Below are positions 1 to 8,842 of a DNA stretch of 64,000 nucleotides, piece after piece (within the stretch, counting starts at the first letter, position 1; each line of letters starts with the position of its first letter). The translations under genes were made by a program, and so were the position numbers. Origin of the DNA: PALSA-270 sp963770245 (GTDB lineage Bacteria; Acidobacteriota; Terriglobia; Terriglobales; Acidobacteriaceae); NCBI GenBank assembly GCA_963770245.1, contig CAVYOX010000010.1, forward strand, positions 62,001-126,000, given 5' to 3'. Under the pieces are notes generated by a model that searched no databases, had not been told where the DNA came from, and was given only the letters and a program-made list of their open reading frames with translations.

Positions 1-59
1 TACTTCTTGCCTTCGACTTCAATCTTACGACCCGGCCGGGCCGCATCGCAAGCATTCAT
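1..59 (-). CDS. Start of an unidentified protein, cut by the window edge
   Basis: Only the first 19 codons lie in the window, read leftwards from an ATG at 57-59 and continuing past base 1. A Shine-Dalgarno-like AAAGGA sits just upstream of the ATG on this strand, and the region behind it is AT-rich as expected of a promoter. The N-terminus (MNACDAARPGRKIEVEGKK) does not match a family I recognise. It would be divergent from imuA. The short length makes this tentative; the start context is the only real support. Confidence 0.35.
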   Translation of the reverse strand, partial: MNACDAARPGRKIEVEGKK

Positions 60-123
60 CCTTTAATAATATATTTTCTTGAATATGTAATATTTCTTGC
101 AGCCAGCAATCCGCAGCCAGCTC

Positions 124-152
124 TTGACAAACTCCCTCTCCGAGAGCAGAAT
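124..152 (+). promoter_or_regulatory. Putative promoter of the imuA-imuB-dnaE2 cassette
   Basis: TTGACA at 124-129 matches the sigma70 -35 consensus and is followed, after 17 bases, by CAGAAT at 147-152 (4 of 6 matches to TATAAT). Just downstream, GCGAA occurs twice as a direct repeat (160-176). The cassette is usually SOS-controlled in other bacteria, but I cannot identify a LexA box, because the acidobacterial consensus is not known to me. Confidence 0.5.
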
Positions 153-238
153 TTTTTAGGCGAATAAAAAGCGAAAACTATTTGGACGCCGGCTCATTCC
201 GTCTCCATGCCCGGAAATTCCGAGCTTCTATGTCTTCT

Positions 239-268
239 CTATTGGTCTCCGCTCTATTGGTCTCCGCT
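239..268 (+). repeat. Perfect 15-bp tandem duplication before imuA
   Basis: The unit CTATTGGTCTCCGCT occurs twice back to back (239-253 and 254-268). It is a multiple of three, so it would add five residues (LLVSA twice) if translation begins at the TTG at 182 or ATG at 230. If the ATG at 290 is the start, it lies in the leader. Confidence 0.9.
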
Positions 269-289
269 CAGGCGGCTCCGGGCCGCCGC

Positions 290-1198
290 ATGGCTTGCAC
301 TCGAGGGGAGGAACGGACCCTCGTTCTCAAACACCTCTCTGCCTTACCCAAGCTTGCGGGAGTTACGCCAGCCTCGCGACTGAAGGCGTTCCCCACCCCG
401 GAGATAGTTTCGAGCGGGATCCCTGCGATCGATGCCCTAACCGGAGGATTGCCGCGTGGATGCCTGACCGAAGTCTGCGGGCCGGCTTCTTCGGGACGGA
501 CCAGCGTACTGCTAGCGACTTTGGGAGCCTTCACCCAGCGTGAGGAAGTATGTGCCCTGGTCGACGCCACGAATGCTTTCGATCCTAGGTCTGCGGCAGC
601 GGGGGGAGTGAGCTTCGAGAAACTCTTGTGGGTGAGATGCAGTTATGCGGAGCGAAGTGAAGCATCCCAACCACCGCCACAATCCATCCCGGGGACCCGG
701 GTTCCTCGCTGCGCTCGAAACGACCATTCGAAAACGAACCGGGCTTTCGCCGCGGAAGAAAGAAAGGTTGAGCAAGCCCTGCGCGTCACCGACCTGCTAT
801 TGCAAAGCGGCGGCTTCGGCATGGTCGCCATCGATCTGGGCGATGTTCCGGTGCAAACGGCCCGCCGCATCCCGCTTACCACCTGGTTCCGTTTTCAACG
901 GGCGGTAGAGAAAACCCCTACCGTGCTGTTTGTGATTGGGCAAATCCCGTGCGCGCTGAGTTCGGCCACACTGCTGGTGCGGCTGAAATCGCAGTCGGTT
1001 ATCAGTCCTTCATGGTCCAAGAAAGAGCTTTCAGCTTTCCGCCCTCCGCCCTCAGAAAAAAACGGGACACTGCCGGCGCACGCTCAATTTTTTGAGGGAT
1101 TCCACGTGGAAGGGGAGCTATTACGATCGCGGCTCGAACGCAAACCGGTGGCTTCGATTACTACCGTATTCCCTACAAAACCCTCCTGGGCGGGATGA
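290..1198 (+). CDS. imuA: ImuA, RecA-like translesion synthesis accessory protein
   Basis: ImuA is the RecA-like partner of the ImuB-DnaE2 mutasome, which performs error-prone bypass of damaged DNA. The reading frame is open from 182 (TTG) with ATGs at 230 and 290. The ATG at 290 is preferred because it leaves about 40 residues before the conserved SGIPAIDALTGGLPRG segment, as in relatives, but no clear ribosome binding site decides it. A P-loop-like GPASSGRTS follows, with Arg replacing the usual Walker Lys. The stop overlaps the imuB start (ATGA at 1195). A palindromic insert of about 33 codons interrupts the RecA fold. Assignment rests on the fold and on the gene order imuA-imuB-dnaE2. Confidence 0.85.
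   Translation: MACTRGEERTLVLKHLSALPKLAGVTPASRLKAFPTPEIVSSGIPAIDALTGGLPRGCLTEVCGPASSGRTSVLLATLGAFTQREEVCALVDATNAFDPRSAAAGGVSFEKLLWVRCSYAERSEASQPPPQSIPGTRVPRCARNDHSKTNRAFAAEERKVEQALRVTDLLLQSGGFGMVAIDLGDVPVQTARRIPLTTWFRFQRAVEKTPTVLFVIGQIPCALSSATLLVRLKSQSVISPSWSKKELSAFRPPPSEKNGTLPAHAQFFEGFHVEGELLRSRLERKPVASITTVFPTKPSWAG
644..740 (+). repeat. Palindromic element inserted in frame in imuA
   Basis: This segment encodes a peptide containing AERSEAS and RCARND, the kind of sequence produced when an interspersed palindromic repeat is translated. Its core (650-716) has imperfect inverted ends: GAGCGAAGTGAAGCATCCC at 650-668 and the complement of GAGCGCAGCGAGGAACCC at 699-716. It keeps the reading frame open. 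The inserted residues are hydrophilic and resemble nothing in the RecA family. The behaviour recalls the Rickettsia palindromic elements, which also insert in frame in genes; kinship is not implied. Confidence 0.6.
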
Positions 1199-2811
1199 AG
1201 AAAGTGAAGGGACTGAAAGTAACGGTTCCTTTCCTGACCACGCCGACTGAATCGATGATCAACGCTTTTGCCTGCATCTTCGTTCCCGATTTCCCCTTAG
1301 AAGCGCTGCTCCGCGCCGAACCCGAGCTGCGCGCGCAGCCTGTCGCCGTGCTCGAGGGCAAAGCGCCATTGCAGAAGGTTCTGGTGGGAAATGAAAAGGC
1401 GCGTCATGCCGGAATTGAGCCGGGGAAGACCAAGCCGCAAGTGGAAGCTTGCGCTGGTTTGGTGCTGCGCAATCGTTCCCCCTTGCAGGAAACCGCTGCC
1501 CATGCGGCGCTGCTCGATTGTGCGCAATCATTCTCGCCGCGAGTGGAAGACCGAGAATATGGCACCGTGGTACTCGATCTTGACGGTCTGGAACAGCTTT
1601 TTGGTCCCTTCCCCAAAATTGCTCGTGCCCTGGCCCGCCGGACTTCCGCCCTGGGACTCGAAGCCCATGTTGCCGTGGCTTCGAATCCCGATACGGCGGT
1701 GCTCGCTGCCCGGGGTTTTTCAGGGGTGACGGTGATCCCCGAGGGAAAAGAAGCGGAACAGTTGGGCGGTTTGCCGGTGGAAGTGCTGTTTATGGGGTCT
1801 ACGGCGGGGGAGGGCGAGCCGGAAGCCGGCCAGCTTCTTGAAACATTCCACCGTTGGGGCGTGCGCAATCTCCGCGCTTTGGCGGTATTGCCCGATGTCC
1901 CGCTCAGCGAGCGGCTCGGACAAAAAGGCGTTTTCCTGCAGCAACTGGCCCGAGGTGCGATTTCCCGTACGTTGGTTCCGGCAGAACCGTCGCCGGTTTT
2001 CGAAGAAGCCATCGAGTTGGACTATCCCCTGGTGCTTCTGGAACCGCTGGCATTTTTGCTGAACCGGCTCTTGGAGCAATTGTGCGCTCGTTTAGAAGCC
2101 CGCGCCCTGGCCACGCAAGAACTGCGGCTGCAATTGGAATTGGAGAATGGACATAACACGAAAAAATTATTCCTACGAATTTTACGGTTGCCGGTTCCGC
2201 TGTTGGATGCCAAAAGTTTTCTCAAACTGCTGCAGCTGGATTTGCATGCGAATCCTCCCGGCGCTCCGATCGTCAAGATTCATCTGGCAGCGGAGCCGAC
2301 GCGGCCGCGGGCGGCGCAGGGCGGCCTTTTTCTGCCTCCTTCGCCGGAGCCCGAAAAACTGGAACTCACCCTCGCCCGGATTGAAGCCATCGTGGGGAAA
2401 GGCAGAACCGGCTCGGTAAAACTGCTGGACACGCATCATCCAGAAGGGTTTCACCTGCAGCGCTTTGCCGCCCTTGAGCCTCCCCCGCCAGGCGCTGCAA
2501 ATTCTTCGTCGCCCAGCAGGACTGCAGTCGTCACCGCGCTGCGCATCTTCCGCCCAGCGGTGAATGCCACCGTGACCCTGCGCGATGGTAAACCGTCCTG
2601 CATCGCCTGCTCCAGGCGCCAGCAGATTCAGGAAGGCGAAGTTCTTTGGGCAGCCGGTCCGTGGCGCGCATCCGGGGATTGGTGGGAGCAGGAGGGATGG
2701 GCACGCGATGAGTGGGACATCGCAGTGCAAGCAGAAACCGGAGTTGCCTTCTATCGTCTGGTTCGCGATCTGCTCAGCGGAAAGTGGGCGCTCGAGGGAA
2801 CCTACGATTAG
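1195..2811 (+). CDS. imuB: ImuB, catalytically degenerate Y-family polymerase
   Basis: ImuB is the Y-family polymerase-like hub of the mutasome; it links ImuA and DnaE2 to the sliding clamp. The characteristic start FACIFVPDFPLEALLR and the segment VVLDLDGLEQLFG are present, while the SIDE motif of active Y-family polymerases is missing, as in known ImuB proteins. QGGLF (glutamine about residue 375) fits a beta-clamp-binding motif and precedes the conserved SPEPEKLELTLARIEAIVG. The first ATG (1195) overlaps the imuA stop, suggesting translational coupling, but homology begins only near the ATG at 1255, so the first 20 residues may not be translated. Confidence 0.9.
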   Translation: MKKVKGLKVTVPFLTTPTESMINAFACIFVPDFPLEALLRAEPELRAQPVAVLEGKAPLQKVLVGNEKARHAGIEPGKTKPQVEACAGLVLRNRSPLQETAAHAALLDCAQSFSPRVEDREYGTVVLDLDGLEQLFGPFPKIARALARRTSALGLEAHVAVASNPDTAVLAARGFSGVTVIPEGKEAEQLGGLPVEVLFMGSTAGEGEPEAGQLLETFHRWGVRNLRALAVLPDVPLSERLGQKGVFLQQLARGAISRTLVPAEPSPVFEEAIELDYPLVLLEPLAFLLNRLLEQLCARLEARALATQELRLQLELENGHNTKKLFLRILRLPVPLLDAKSFLKLLQLDLHANPPGAPIVKIHLAAEPTRPRAAQGGLFLPPSPEPEKLELTLARIEAIVGKGRTGSVKLLDTHHPEGFHLQRFAALEPPPPGAANSSSPSRTAVVTALRIFRPAVNATVTLRDGKPSCIACSRRQQIQEGEVLWAAGPWRASGDWWEQEGWARDEWDIAVQAETGVAFYRLVRDLLSGKWALEGTYD

Positions 2812-2890
2812 GCCTCCGCCATCCCCGCGCGCCTGTTGCGAGATGGTTTCACGGTTTTAGCCAACTGGATACTCCCGGCCAAGTGCCGCC

Positions 2891-5800
2891 ATGTACGTCG
2901 AGCTTCACGCCCGTTCCGCTTTTAGTTTCCTCGAAGGCGCCTCCCTGCCCGAGACTCTGGTGGCGACTGGCGGAAACCTGAATATGCCGGCCATGGCGCT
3001 GCTCGACCGGGATGGGGTCTTTGGTTCGCCGCGCTTCTATATGGCAGCCAAGAAGATCGGTCTCAAGGCGCACATCGGGGCGGAGGTCAGTTGCGAATGC
3101 TTTCCCCCTCCCCCGCAAAAAGTATGGGGACCAGGGAGTTCGGGCGCGGCGCGGAATGACAATTGGTTCCGGCTCTCCTTGCTGGTGCGATCCCGCCTCG
3201 GCTATCAGAACCTCTGCCGCCTGATTACGAAAATGAAACTTCGCGCTAAAAAAGGCGAAGGGGCGGCTCTCCCCGACGAACTGCAAGAACACGCCGCTGG
3301 ACTCATCTGCCTCACCGGCGGCGAGGAAGGTCCGCTGGCGGTGGCCCTGGCCAACGGCGGCCTGGAGGAAGCGCGCCGTAGCGTAGAGCGGCTCACCGAA
3401 ATTTTTGGCCGCAGGAATGTTTCCGTGGAACTGCAGCGCCACTTTCATCGCCCCCAGGAAGCCAGGAATCGAGCCTCCATGGCAATCGCCCGCTCGCTCC
3501 AGCTTCCGATACTCGCGACCAATGGCGTGTGCTATGCCACAACTCGCGAGCGGGAACTCTGCGATGTGCTCACCGCCATCCGTCACCATCGCACGCTGGC
3601 CACCGCGGGACGTCTTCTGGCTCGCAATTCCGAGCGCCATCTGAAGTCCCAGCAGGAGATGCAACAACTCTTCGCCGATTTACCCGAAGCCATTGCCCAC
3701 ACAGCCGAACTCTCGTCGCGGCTCGAGTTCACTCTCGAAGATCTAGGCTACGAATTTCCTAAGTACCCGGTGCCGGGAGGCGAGACCATGATGTCTTTCC
3801 TGCGAGGACGCACTGGGGAGGGCTTTCAGGAACGCTATGGACGGGCGACCCCCGGGCTCAGAGATCGCGCTCGTCTGCAGATCGAGCGTGAACTGGCGTT
3901 AATCGAGAAGCTCCGGCTTGAGGGCTACTTCCTCATCGTCTGGGACCTGGTGCGCTTCTGCCGGGAGCAGAACATCCTGGCGCAAGGCCGGGGTTCGGCT
4001 GCCAACAGCGCCGTCTGTTTTTCGCTGGGCATCACGGCGGTCGATCCCATACGCATGGAGTTGCTTTTCGAGCGTTTTCTTTCCGAGGAGCGCGGCGAAT
4101 GGCCAGACATCGACCTCGACCTTCCGAGTGGCGAGCAGCGGGAAAAGGTCATCCAATATCTCTACCAGCGTTATGGCGAGCGCGGCGCGGCCATGACTGC
4201 GAACGTCATTACCTATCGCAGCCGCATGGCCTCGCGCGAGATGGGCAAGGCGCTGGGCTTCGATCCGGAGACGCTGGACAAAGTTTCGGCCGCGGTTTCT
4301 ACCTGGGAATACCGGGATGCGGATGACTCGCTCGACCATCGCTTTCAGGATGCCGGGTTGGATCTCAATCATCCTCGCCTGCGCAAATATTTTGAACTTT
4401 GTCTTGCGGCCCAGGATTTGCCGCGCCATCTGGGACAGCATTCCGGCGGCATGGTCATTTGCCAAGGGCAGCTGGATTCGGTAGTGCCGCTCGAACCTGC
4501 TTCCATGCCGGGGCGCGTGGTGGTGCAGTGGGACAAAGAAGATTGCGCCGACCTGGGCATCATCAAAGTGGACCTGCTCGGACTGGGCATGATGGCCGTC
4601 CTAGAAGATTCCATCGCACTGATCCGCGATCATTGTGGCCAGGAAGTGGACCTGGCCCATCTGCCGTCCGACGACCCCAGGGTGTATTCCGCTCTGGCAA
4701 AGGCCGACACGGTCGGCATGTTTCAGATCGAAAGCCGGGCGCAGATGTCATGCCTGCCGCGGCTGCGTCCCCAATGTTTTTACGACATTGTGGTGCAAGT
4801 TGCGATCATTCGGCCAGGGCCCATCGTGGGGAAGATGGTGAATCCTTATTTGCAGCGCCGCATGGCGCGGGAGCCGGTCAACTATTTGCACCCTTCGCTT
4901 GAGCCCGTGCTGGCACGGACTCTGGGGGTACCGCTTTTTCAGGAGCAGTTGCTGCGCATGGCCATGATCGCCGCCGGATTCAGCGGCGGCGAGGCCGAAG
5001 AGTTGCGCCGCGCCATGGGTTTCAAACGCTCGCAGGCGCGCATGAAAGAAATCGAGGCCAAGCTGCGCGCTGGCATGGAGCGCAACGGCATCTCGCAGGA
5101 GGCGCAGGAGCAGATCATCCTTTCGATTACTTCTTTTGCTCTCTACGGATTCCCCGAGTCTCACGCCGCCAGCTTCGCGCTGCTGGCCTACGCCAGCGCC
5201 TATTTGAAGTGCCATCATCTGGCCGCTTTCACCGCGGCTCTGCTCAACAATCAGCCCATGGGTTTTTATCGTCCCGCCACCCTGGTGAAAGACGCGCAGC
5301 GTCACGGATTGAAGATCCTGCCGATCGATGTGACGCGGTCCGAGTGGATGTGCACGTTAGAACCGCCCCTTGGCCGTGGCCCGGGGCCGTGGCCCGTGGG
5401 CCAAGAACAGGACGCACGGGAACTGGCGCTGCGCCTGGGTCTACGCTACGCTCATGGATTGCGTGAGAATGCCGCCCAGGCCTTGGTAGGAGAGCGCAAC
5501 CTCGCCCCCTTTGTTTCGATCCGGGACCTGGTTCATCGCACGCCTGCATTGCGAAAAGAGGAATTGAATACCTTGGCGGAAATTGGAGCGCTGAACTCGA
5601 TTGGGGACCTCTCGATGGGGAACCGAAAGACGGACCAGGGATGGGTGAGGAGTCACGGGGATCCATGCCACCCTCTAGAATCAGCCATCCACCAGGCCCG
5701 GCTTCATCGTCGGGACGCTCTGTGGCAGGTGGAACGCGCCGTCCGTCATTCCGGGCCGCTGCTCGATGAACTACCTGAGCCCGATTCGAAGTCCCCACTC

Positions 5801-6223
5801 CATCCCATGAATGCGGAAGAGCGGCTGGTGGCAGATTTTCGCGGCACCGGCCTGACCGTAGGACCGCATCCGATGGCCTATCACCGCGCCCGCATGGATG
5901 CCATGGGAATTCGCAAGGCCAGCGATCTCAGCCGTATTCCTGACGGCCAGCGCCTGCGCATTGCCGGCGGCGTGATTGCCCGCCAGCGGCCGGGCACTGC
6001 CAAGGGTTTCGTTTTTCTGAGTCTCGAAGACGAAACCGGCGTAGCCAACGCCATCGTCACCCCCGGCCTGTTCCAGAAAAACCGGCTGCTTCTATCCTCC
6101 GAGAAATTTCTGATGGTGGAGGGAATCCTGCAGAATCAAGACCATGTCATCTCCGTCAAAGCCGAACAGGTGTTGCCCCTCTTGATTACCCGGGCTGAGA
6201 CTAGCTCACACGATTTCTACTGA
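2891..6223 (+). CDS. dnaE2: DnaE2, error-prone DNA polymerase III alpha subunit
   Basis: Catalytic polymerase of the imuA-imuB-dnaE2 cassette. The start YVELHARSAFSFLEGAS is the PHP domain; PDIDLDLPSGEQREKVI carries the palm aspartates; a C-terminal OB fold (QRLRIAGGVIARQRPGTAKG) follows. At 1110 residues it is longer than the roughly 1030-1080 I expect, and the excess is accounted for by three stretches that look inserted: 22 codons in the PHP domain, a GC-rich stretch near 5360-5420, and about 31 codons near 5606-5698. The gene begins 79 bases after imuB and probably shares its transcript. The start is the ATG just before the conserved YVELHARS. Confidence 0.93.
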   Translation: MYVELHARSAFSFLEGASLPETLVATGGNLNMPAMALLDRDGVFGSPRFYMAAKKIGLKAHIGAEVSCECFPPPPQKVWGPGSSGAARNDNWFRLSLLVRSRLGYQNLCRLITKMKLRAKKGEGAALPDELQEHAAGLICLTGGEEGPLAVALANGGLEEARRSVERLTEIFGRRNVSVELQRHFHRPQEARNRASMAIARSLQLPILATNGVCYATTRERELCDVLTAIRHHRTLATAGRLLARNSERHLKSQQEMQQLFADLPEAIAHTAELSSRLEFTLEDLGYEFPKYPVPGGETMMSFLRGRTGEGFQERYGRATPGLRDRARLQIERELALIEKLRLEGYFLIVWDLVRFCREQNILAQGRGSAANSAVCFSLGITAVDPIRMELLFERFLSEERGEWPDIDLDLPSGEQREKVIQYLYQRYGERGAAMTANVITYRSRMASREMGKALGFDPETLDKVSAAVSTWEYRDADDSLDHRFQDAGLDLNHPRLRKYFELCLAAQDLPRHLGQHSGGMVICQGQLDSVVPLEPASMPGRVVVQWDKEDCADLGIIKVDLLGLGMMAVLEDSIALIRDHCGQEVDLAHLPSDDPRVYSALAKADTVGMFQIESRAQMSCLPRLRPQCFYDIVVQVAIIRPGPIVGKMVNPYLQRRMAREPVNYLHPSLEPVLARTLGVPLFQEQLLRMAMIAAGFSGGEAEELRRAMGFKRSQARMKEIEAKLRAGMERNGISQEAQEQIILSITSFALYGFPESHAASFALLAYASAYLKCHHLAAFTAALLNNQPMGFYRPATLVKDAQRHGLKILPIDVTRSEWMCTLEPPLGRGPGPWPVGQEQDARELALRLGLRYAHGLRENAAQALVGERNLAPFVSIRDLVHRTPALRKEELNTLAEIGALNSIGDLSMGNRKTDQGWVRSHGDPCHPLESAIHQARLHRRDALWQVERAVRHSGPLLDELPEPDSKSPLHPMNAEERLVADFRGTGLTVGPHPMAYHRARMDAMGIRKASDLSRIPDGQRLRIAGGVIARQRPGTAKGFVFLSLEDETGVANAIVTPGLFQKNRLLLSSEKFLMVEGILQNQDHVISVKAEQVLPLLITRAETSSHDFY
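3098..3163 (+). repeat. In-frame insert in the dnaE2 PHP domain
   Basis: Between the conserved GAEVSCE and WFRLSLLVRSRLGYQNLCRL, where relatives are contiguous, lie 22 extra codons rich in Pro, Gly and Ser and ending in ARND, as does part of the imuA insert. The DNA ends in GCGCGGAATGACA, a common edge of interspersed palindromic repeats. The frame is intact. The exact boundaries are estimated from recalled protein conservation. Confidence 0.5.
5606..5698 (+). repeat. Second in-frame insert in dnaE2
   Basis: The conserved segment running from LAEIGALNSI into LHRRDALWQVERA is split by about 31 codons with no resemblance to the family. About 210 bases upstream is another unusual stretch in which GGCCGTGGCCC occurs twice (5372-5382 and 5385-5395). 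Both leave the frame open. Boundaries are approximate. Confidence 0.45.
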
Positions 6224-6290
6224 TTCCACCCGCTCGACCCGGCTGGCGGCTGCTTCCTCCTTCGCACCGGAAAACCCGTTCCGTCGATTC

Positions 6291-8174
6291 TCAGCGTGCC
6301 TTCTTGGACAGGAAAAACTCCAGGCCGAATACCACGCTGCGCCCCGGCATCGCCACCCCTTCAATTTCCTGATATTGCGTGTCCGTCAGGTTGGAAAATC
6401 CCAGACGCGCCGCGCCATGGCGGAACTCGCGGGCCAGGTCGAGATCCCAGAGCGCGTAGGGATCACGGGCATAGCGATCGATCACACCCACGCGGCTGCG
6501 GGCGATGAAATGGCCGGGCAACATTCCCTCCCAGGAGACCACCCCGTCGTCGATCGGATAGTTAAACACATACTTCGATTCGAGGCCGTCGAGGGCCTGT
6601 TGTGCTCCGTGTAGGGCGGTGTAGGCGAACTTGAGCCGCTGGCGGCGCGGCAGGCGGACCTCGAGCGACGTTTCGACGCCCGTAAAGTTCACATTCTCCA
6701 GGTTGGTGGCTTGCCAGGGATCGGCCGCCGAACTGCGCACGTAGTCAATGTCATTCTGTTCGCGGCGCTCGAAGACCGTGATTTCGGCTCGGTAGCGGCC
6801 TCCCCGGTCCCAGAGCAAGCCGCCCTCGTAGCTCCATGCCGTTTCCGGCTTCAGATTCGGATTTCCCAGGTTGTCGGGATCGCTGTAATAAAGGTCGGTA
6901 TAGCTCGGTAGCCGGAAGGCTCGGCTGGCGCTGCCTTTGAGCTTCCATCCCGCTTTGATCCACAGGCCGGCAGAAACCGTCGGGGTGAACTGGCTGGAAT
7001 AGGCGTCGTAGAACTCCTGGCGAGCCCCTGCGGAAAAGGAGAAGCGGCCGAAAGCGCGCATATCATAGTCGAGATAAATGGCGCCGCGGCTGCGCTCGTG
7101 CTGCCCCAGGTTATTGCTGTGAATCGAGTCGTAAAATCCCTCGCCGCCATAAAACAACGTCGAATTCTGCCCCAGCGGCTGCTTGCGCCGAAGAGCCACC
7201 TGCCAGCTGTCATCGGCGTGGTTGTTTTCGTAAACCGAGGGGTCTTCGCGCAACAGAATAAACTCGTCGGTATGGCGACGATAGCCGAAGTCAAACTCCA
7301 TGCGGTCGCCCAAATCCTGCTTGAGCCCGGCAAACCAGGACTTGGTGCGCTCCCAGGAGTCGAAGTCTCCATAGAACTGATTGGCGCCGAATGGTTTATC
7401 CCCGTAGCCCAGCATCACGAGCGTCCGCCCCAGTCCGGTCTGGAGGCCGCTATTGGAAAAGATGGTGACGCTGCGGTAATCCCGGTCCGGCATGAAACCG
7501 CTCGAAAAGTCCCGCGCCGCACTGATCTGCTCGTCCCACCGTCCGGACAACAGCGCAACCGATCCGGATTGCTGGTTGATGCCAAAATTTCCCACTCCCG
7601 CACTGATGCGAAACTCGGAATATTCCGGCGCCCCGGTGATGACGTTGACCGACCCGGCCACGGCGTCTGATCCGTAAAAGGTTGAGCCGGCGCCGTGCAT
7701 GATTTCGATCCGCTCGATTGCCTCCGTGGGTAGCGGCAAGTCCATATCGTGATGCCCGGTCTGGACGTCATTCATGCGCAGGCCGTTCAGTAACACCAAA
7801 GTCTGTTCGAAGGTCGATCCTCGAATGGTCAGGTCCGCTTGCACCCCGTCGGGCGCGCGCTGCTCGAGATCGACCGAGGGGTCCAGCTGCAAATAGTCCA
7901 CCCAGTGGTTGTAGAGCAAGGGGGCCTCCCGGGTATCCACGACCGAAACCGAGCGGTCAATCCCATCAACCGGCACCGGCTCGAAGGTGCCGGTCACAAC
8001 GATCGATTCCTTCCGCGGCGCGATCTGATTATTCTGCGGCTTCTTCGGCGGGCAATTCGCCGCAGGGGTCGACCCGCTCTGAGGGCAGTCCGGTTGGGGC
8101 GCGCCGGCCCCGGCCGGAACGCAGAAGCTGAGAACCACGGCCCCGGCAAGAAAAAAGCAACACCTCGGCGTCAA
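6291..8174 (-). CDS. TonB-dependent outer membrane receptor, BtuB/CirA-like
   Basis: A 627-residue receptor with an N-terminal signal peptide, a TonB-box-like ESIVVTGT, a plug domain (VLLNGLRMNDVQTGHHDMDLPLPTEAIERIEIMHGAGSTFYG region, here cited by its position about residues 125-170) and a beta-barrel that ends in a typical aromatic-rich strand. It imports a bound ligand across the outer membrane using TonB energy. The small size and plug resemble vitamin B12 and siderophore receptors, but the ligand cannot be told. No cobalamin riboswitch box is visible in the 250 bases upstream. It is convergent with dnaE2 and stands alone. Confidence 0.88.
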   Translation of the reverse strand: MTPRCCFFLAGAVVLSFCVPAGAGAPQPDCPQSGSTPAANCPPKKPQNNQIAPRKESIVVTGTFEPVPVDGIDRSVSVVDTREAPLLYNHWVDYLQLDPSVDLEQRAPDGVQADLTIRGSTFEQTLVLLNGLRMNDVQTGHHDMDLPLPTEAIERIEIMHGAGSTFYGSDAVAGSVNVITGAPEYSEFRISAGVGNFGINQQSGSVALLSGRWDEQISAARDFSSGFMPDRDYRSVTIFSNSGLQTGLGRTLVMLGYGDKPFGANQFYGDFDSWERTKSWFAGLKQDLGDRMEFDFGYRRHTDEFILLREDPSVYENNHADDSWQVALRRKQPLGQNSTLFYGGEGFYDSIHSNNLGQHERSRGAIYLDYDMRAFGRFSFSAGARQEFYDAYSSQFTPTVSAGLWIKAGWKLKGSASRAFRLPSYTDLYYSDPDNLGNPNLKPETAWSYEGGLLWDRGGRYRAEITVFERREQNDIDYVRSSAADPWQATNLENVNFTGVETSLEVRLPRRQRLKFAYTALHGAQQALDGLESKYVFNYPIDDGVVSWEGMLPGHFIARSRVGVIDRYARDPYALWDLDLAREFRHGAARLGFSNLTDTQYQEIEGVAMPGRSVVFGLEFFLSKKAR

Positions 8175-8431
8175 TCTGCCTCCAAAAAACCGGACTTTGT
8201 GGGCATCTGCATTCTATGCAACCCGGGGGGTCGGATCTGCGGAAAAAGTGTTCCGTCTCAGTAAAATTTTTGCCTCCGAAACTGTGGAACATCCACAGGC
8301 CTTCCGCTTATGATTGAGTCATCATCCGTCAGTTTTACGGCGCGCTCGGTTCGGGCGTGTCCCAGGAAATGTGGCTTATTCATCAATTCGATTCGTTGAT
8401 GAACCTTAGCATTTGCAAGGAGTACTCCAGC

Positions 8432-8674
8432 ATGGCCAAAGCAAGAACGCCCGGCAACGGCAATACCCCGAAGAAACGAGTTCTAACCGTATCCGCGGTC
8501 CCCAACATCCCTGGAATCAGCCACGATTCCCGTCCCACTGAGCTGGAAACCGAAATCCGGCGCCGCGCCTATGAGCTGTATGAGCGGCGCGGATGCACTC
8601 CGGGTCACGAACATGAGGATTGGCTGATCGCAGAACGTGAAGTGGTCGAGCGCTATCAACACCAGGGAGCGTAG
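8432..8674 (+). CDS. DUF2934 domain protein
   Basis: An 80-residue soluble protein. The C-terminal half (EIRRRAYELYERRG ... EDWLIAEREV) is the DUF2934 signature, common in Acidobacteria and some proteobacteria, function unknown. The ATG at 8432 is chosen because AAGGAG at 8417-8422 lies 9 bases upstream; an in-frame ATG at 8357 has no such site. The N-terminal 40 residues are basic and low in complexity. It stands alone between the receptor and ccmF. Confidence 0.8.
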   Translation: MAKARTPGNGNTPKKRVLTVSAVPNIPGISHDSRPTELETEIRRRAYELYERRGCTPGHEHEDWLIAEREVVERYQHQGA

Positions 8675-8700
8675 GCCAGGGACATTTTCCGAAATCGGCG

Positions 8701-8749
8701 GCCTGACTGGCGGTTCCGCGCGGACGGTTCGAGTGGTCAGGCGAGTGGG
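8701..8749 (+). terminator. Possible terminator after the DUF2934 gene
   Basis: GCCTGAC (8701-8707) pairs with GTCAGGC (8736-8742), enclosing a GC-rich 28-base region that may fold further, and is followed within a few bases by TTTTT (8750 region). The large loop makes it a weaker candidate than a compact hairpin. Confidence 0.35.
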
Positions 8750-8842
8750 GTTTTTGTGTCCTCGTCGAAGGCTGGCCATCGCCTCCTGGAGGTTTAGGTT
8801 GCCCCGGACGGCGGTTTCTGAAAAAATACCTCAGGGTTCTCC

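Noticed and set aside
8175..8431. Cobalamin riboswitch upstream of the TonB receptor
   Set aside because: The B12-box sequence was looked for on the correct strand and was not found.
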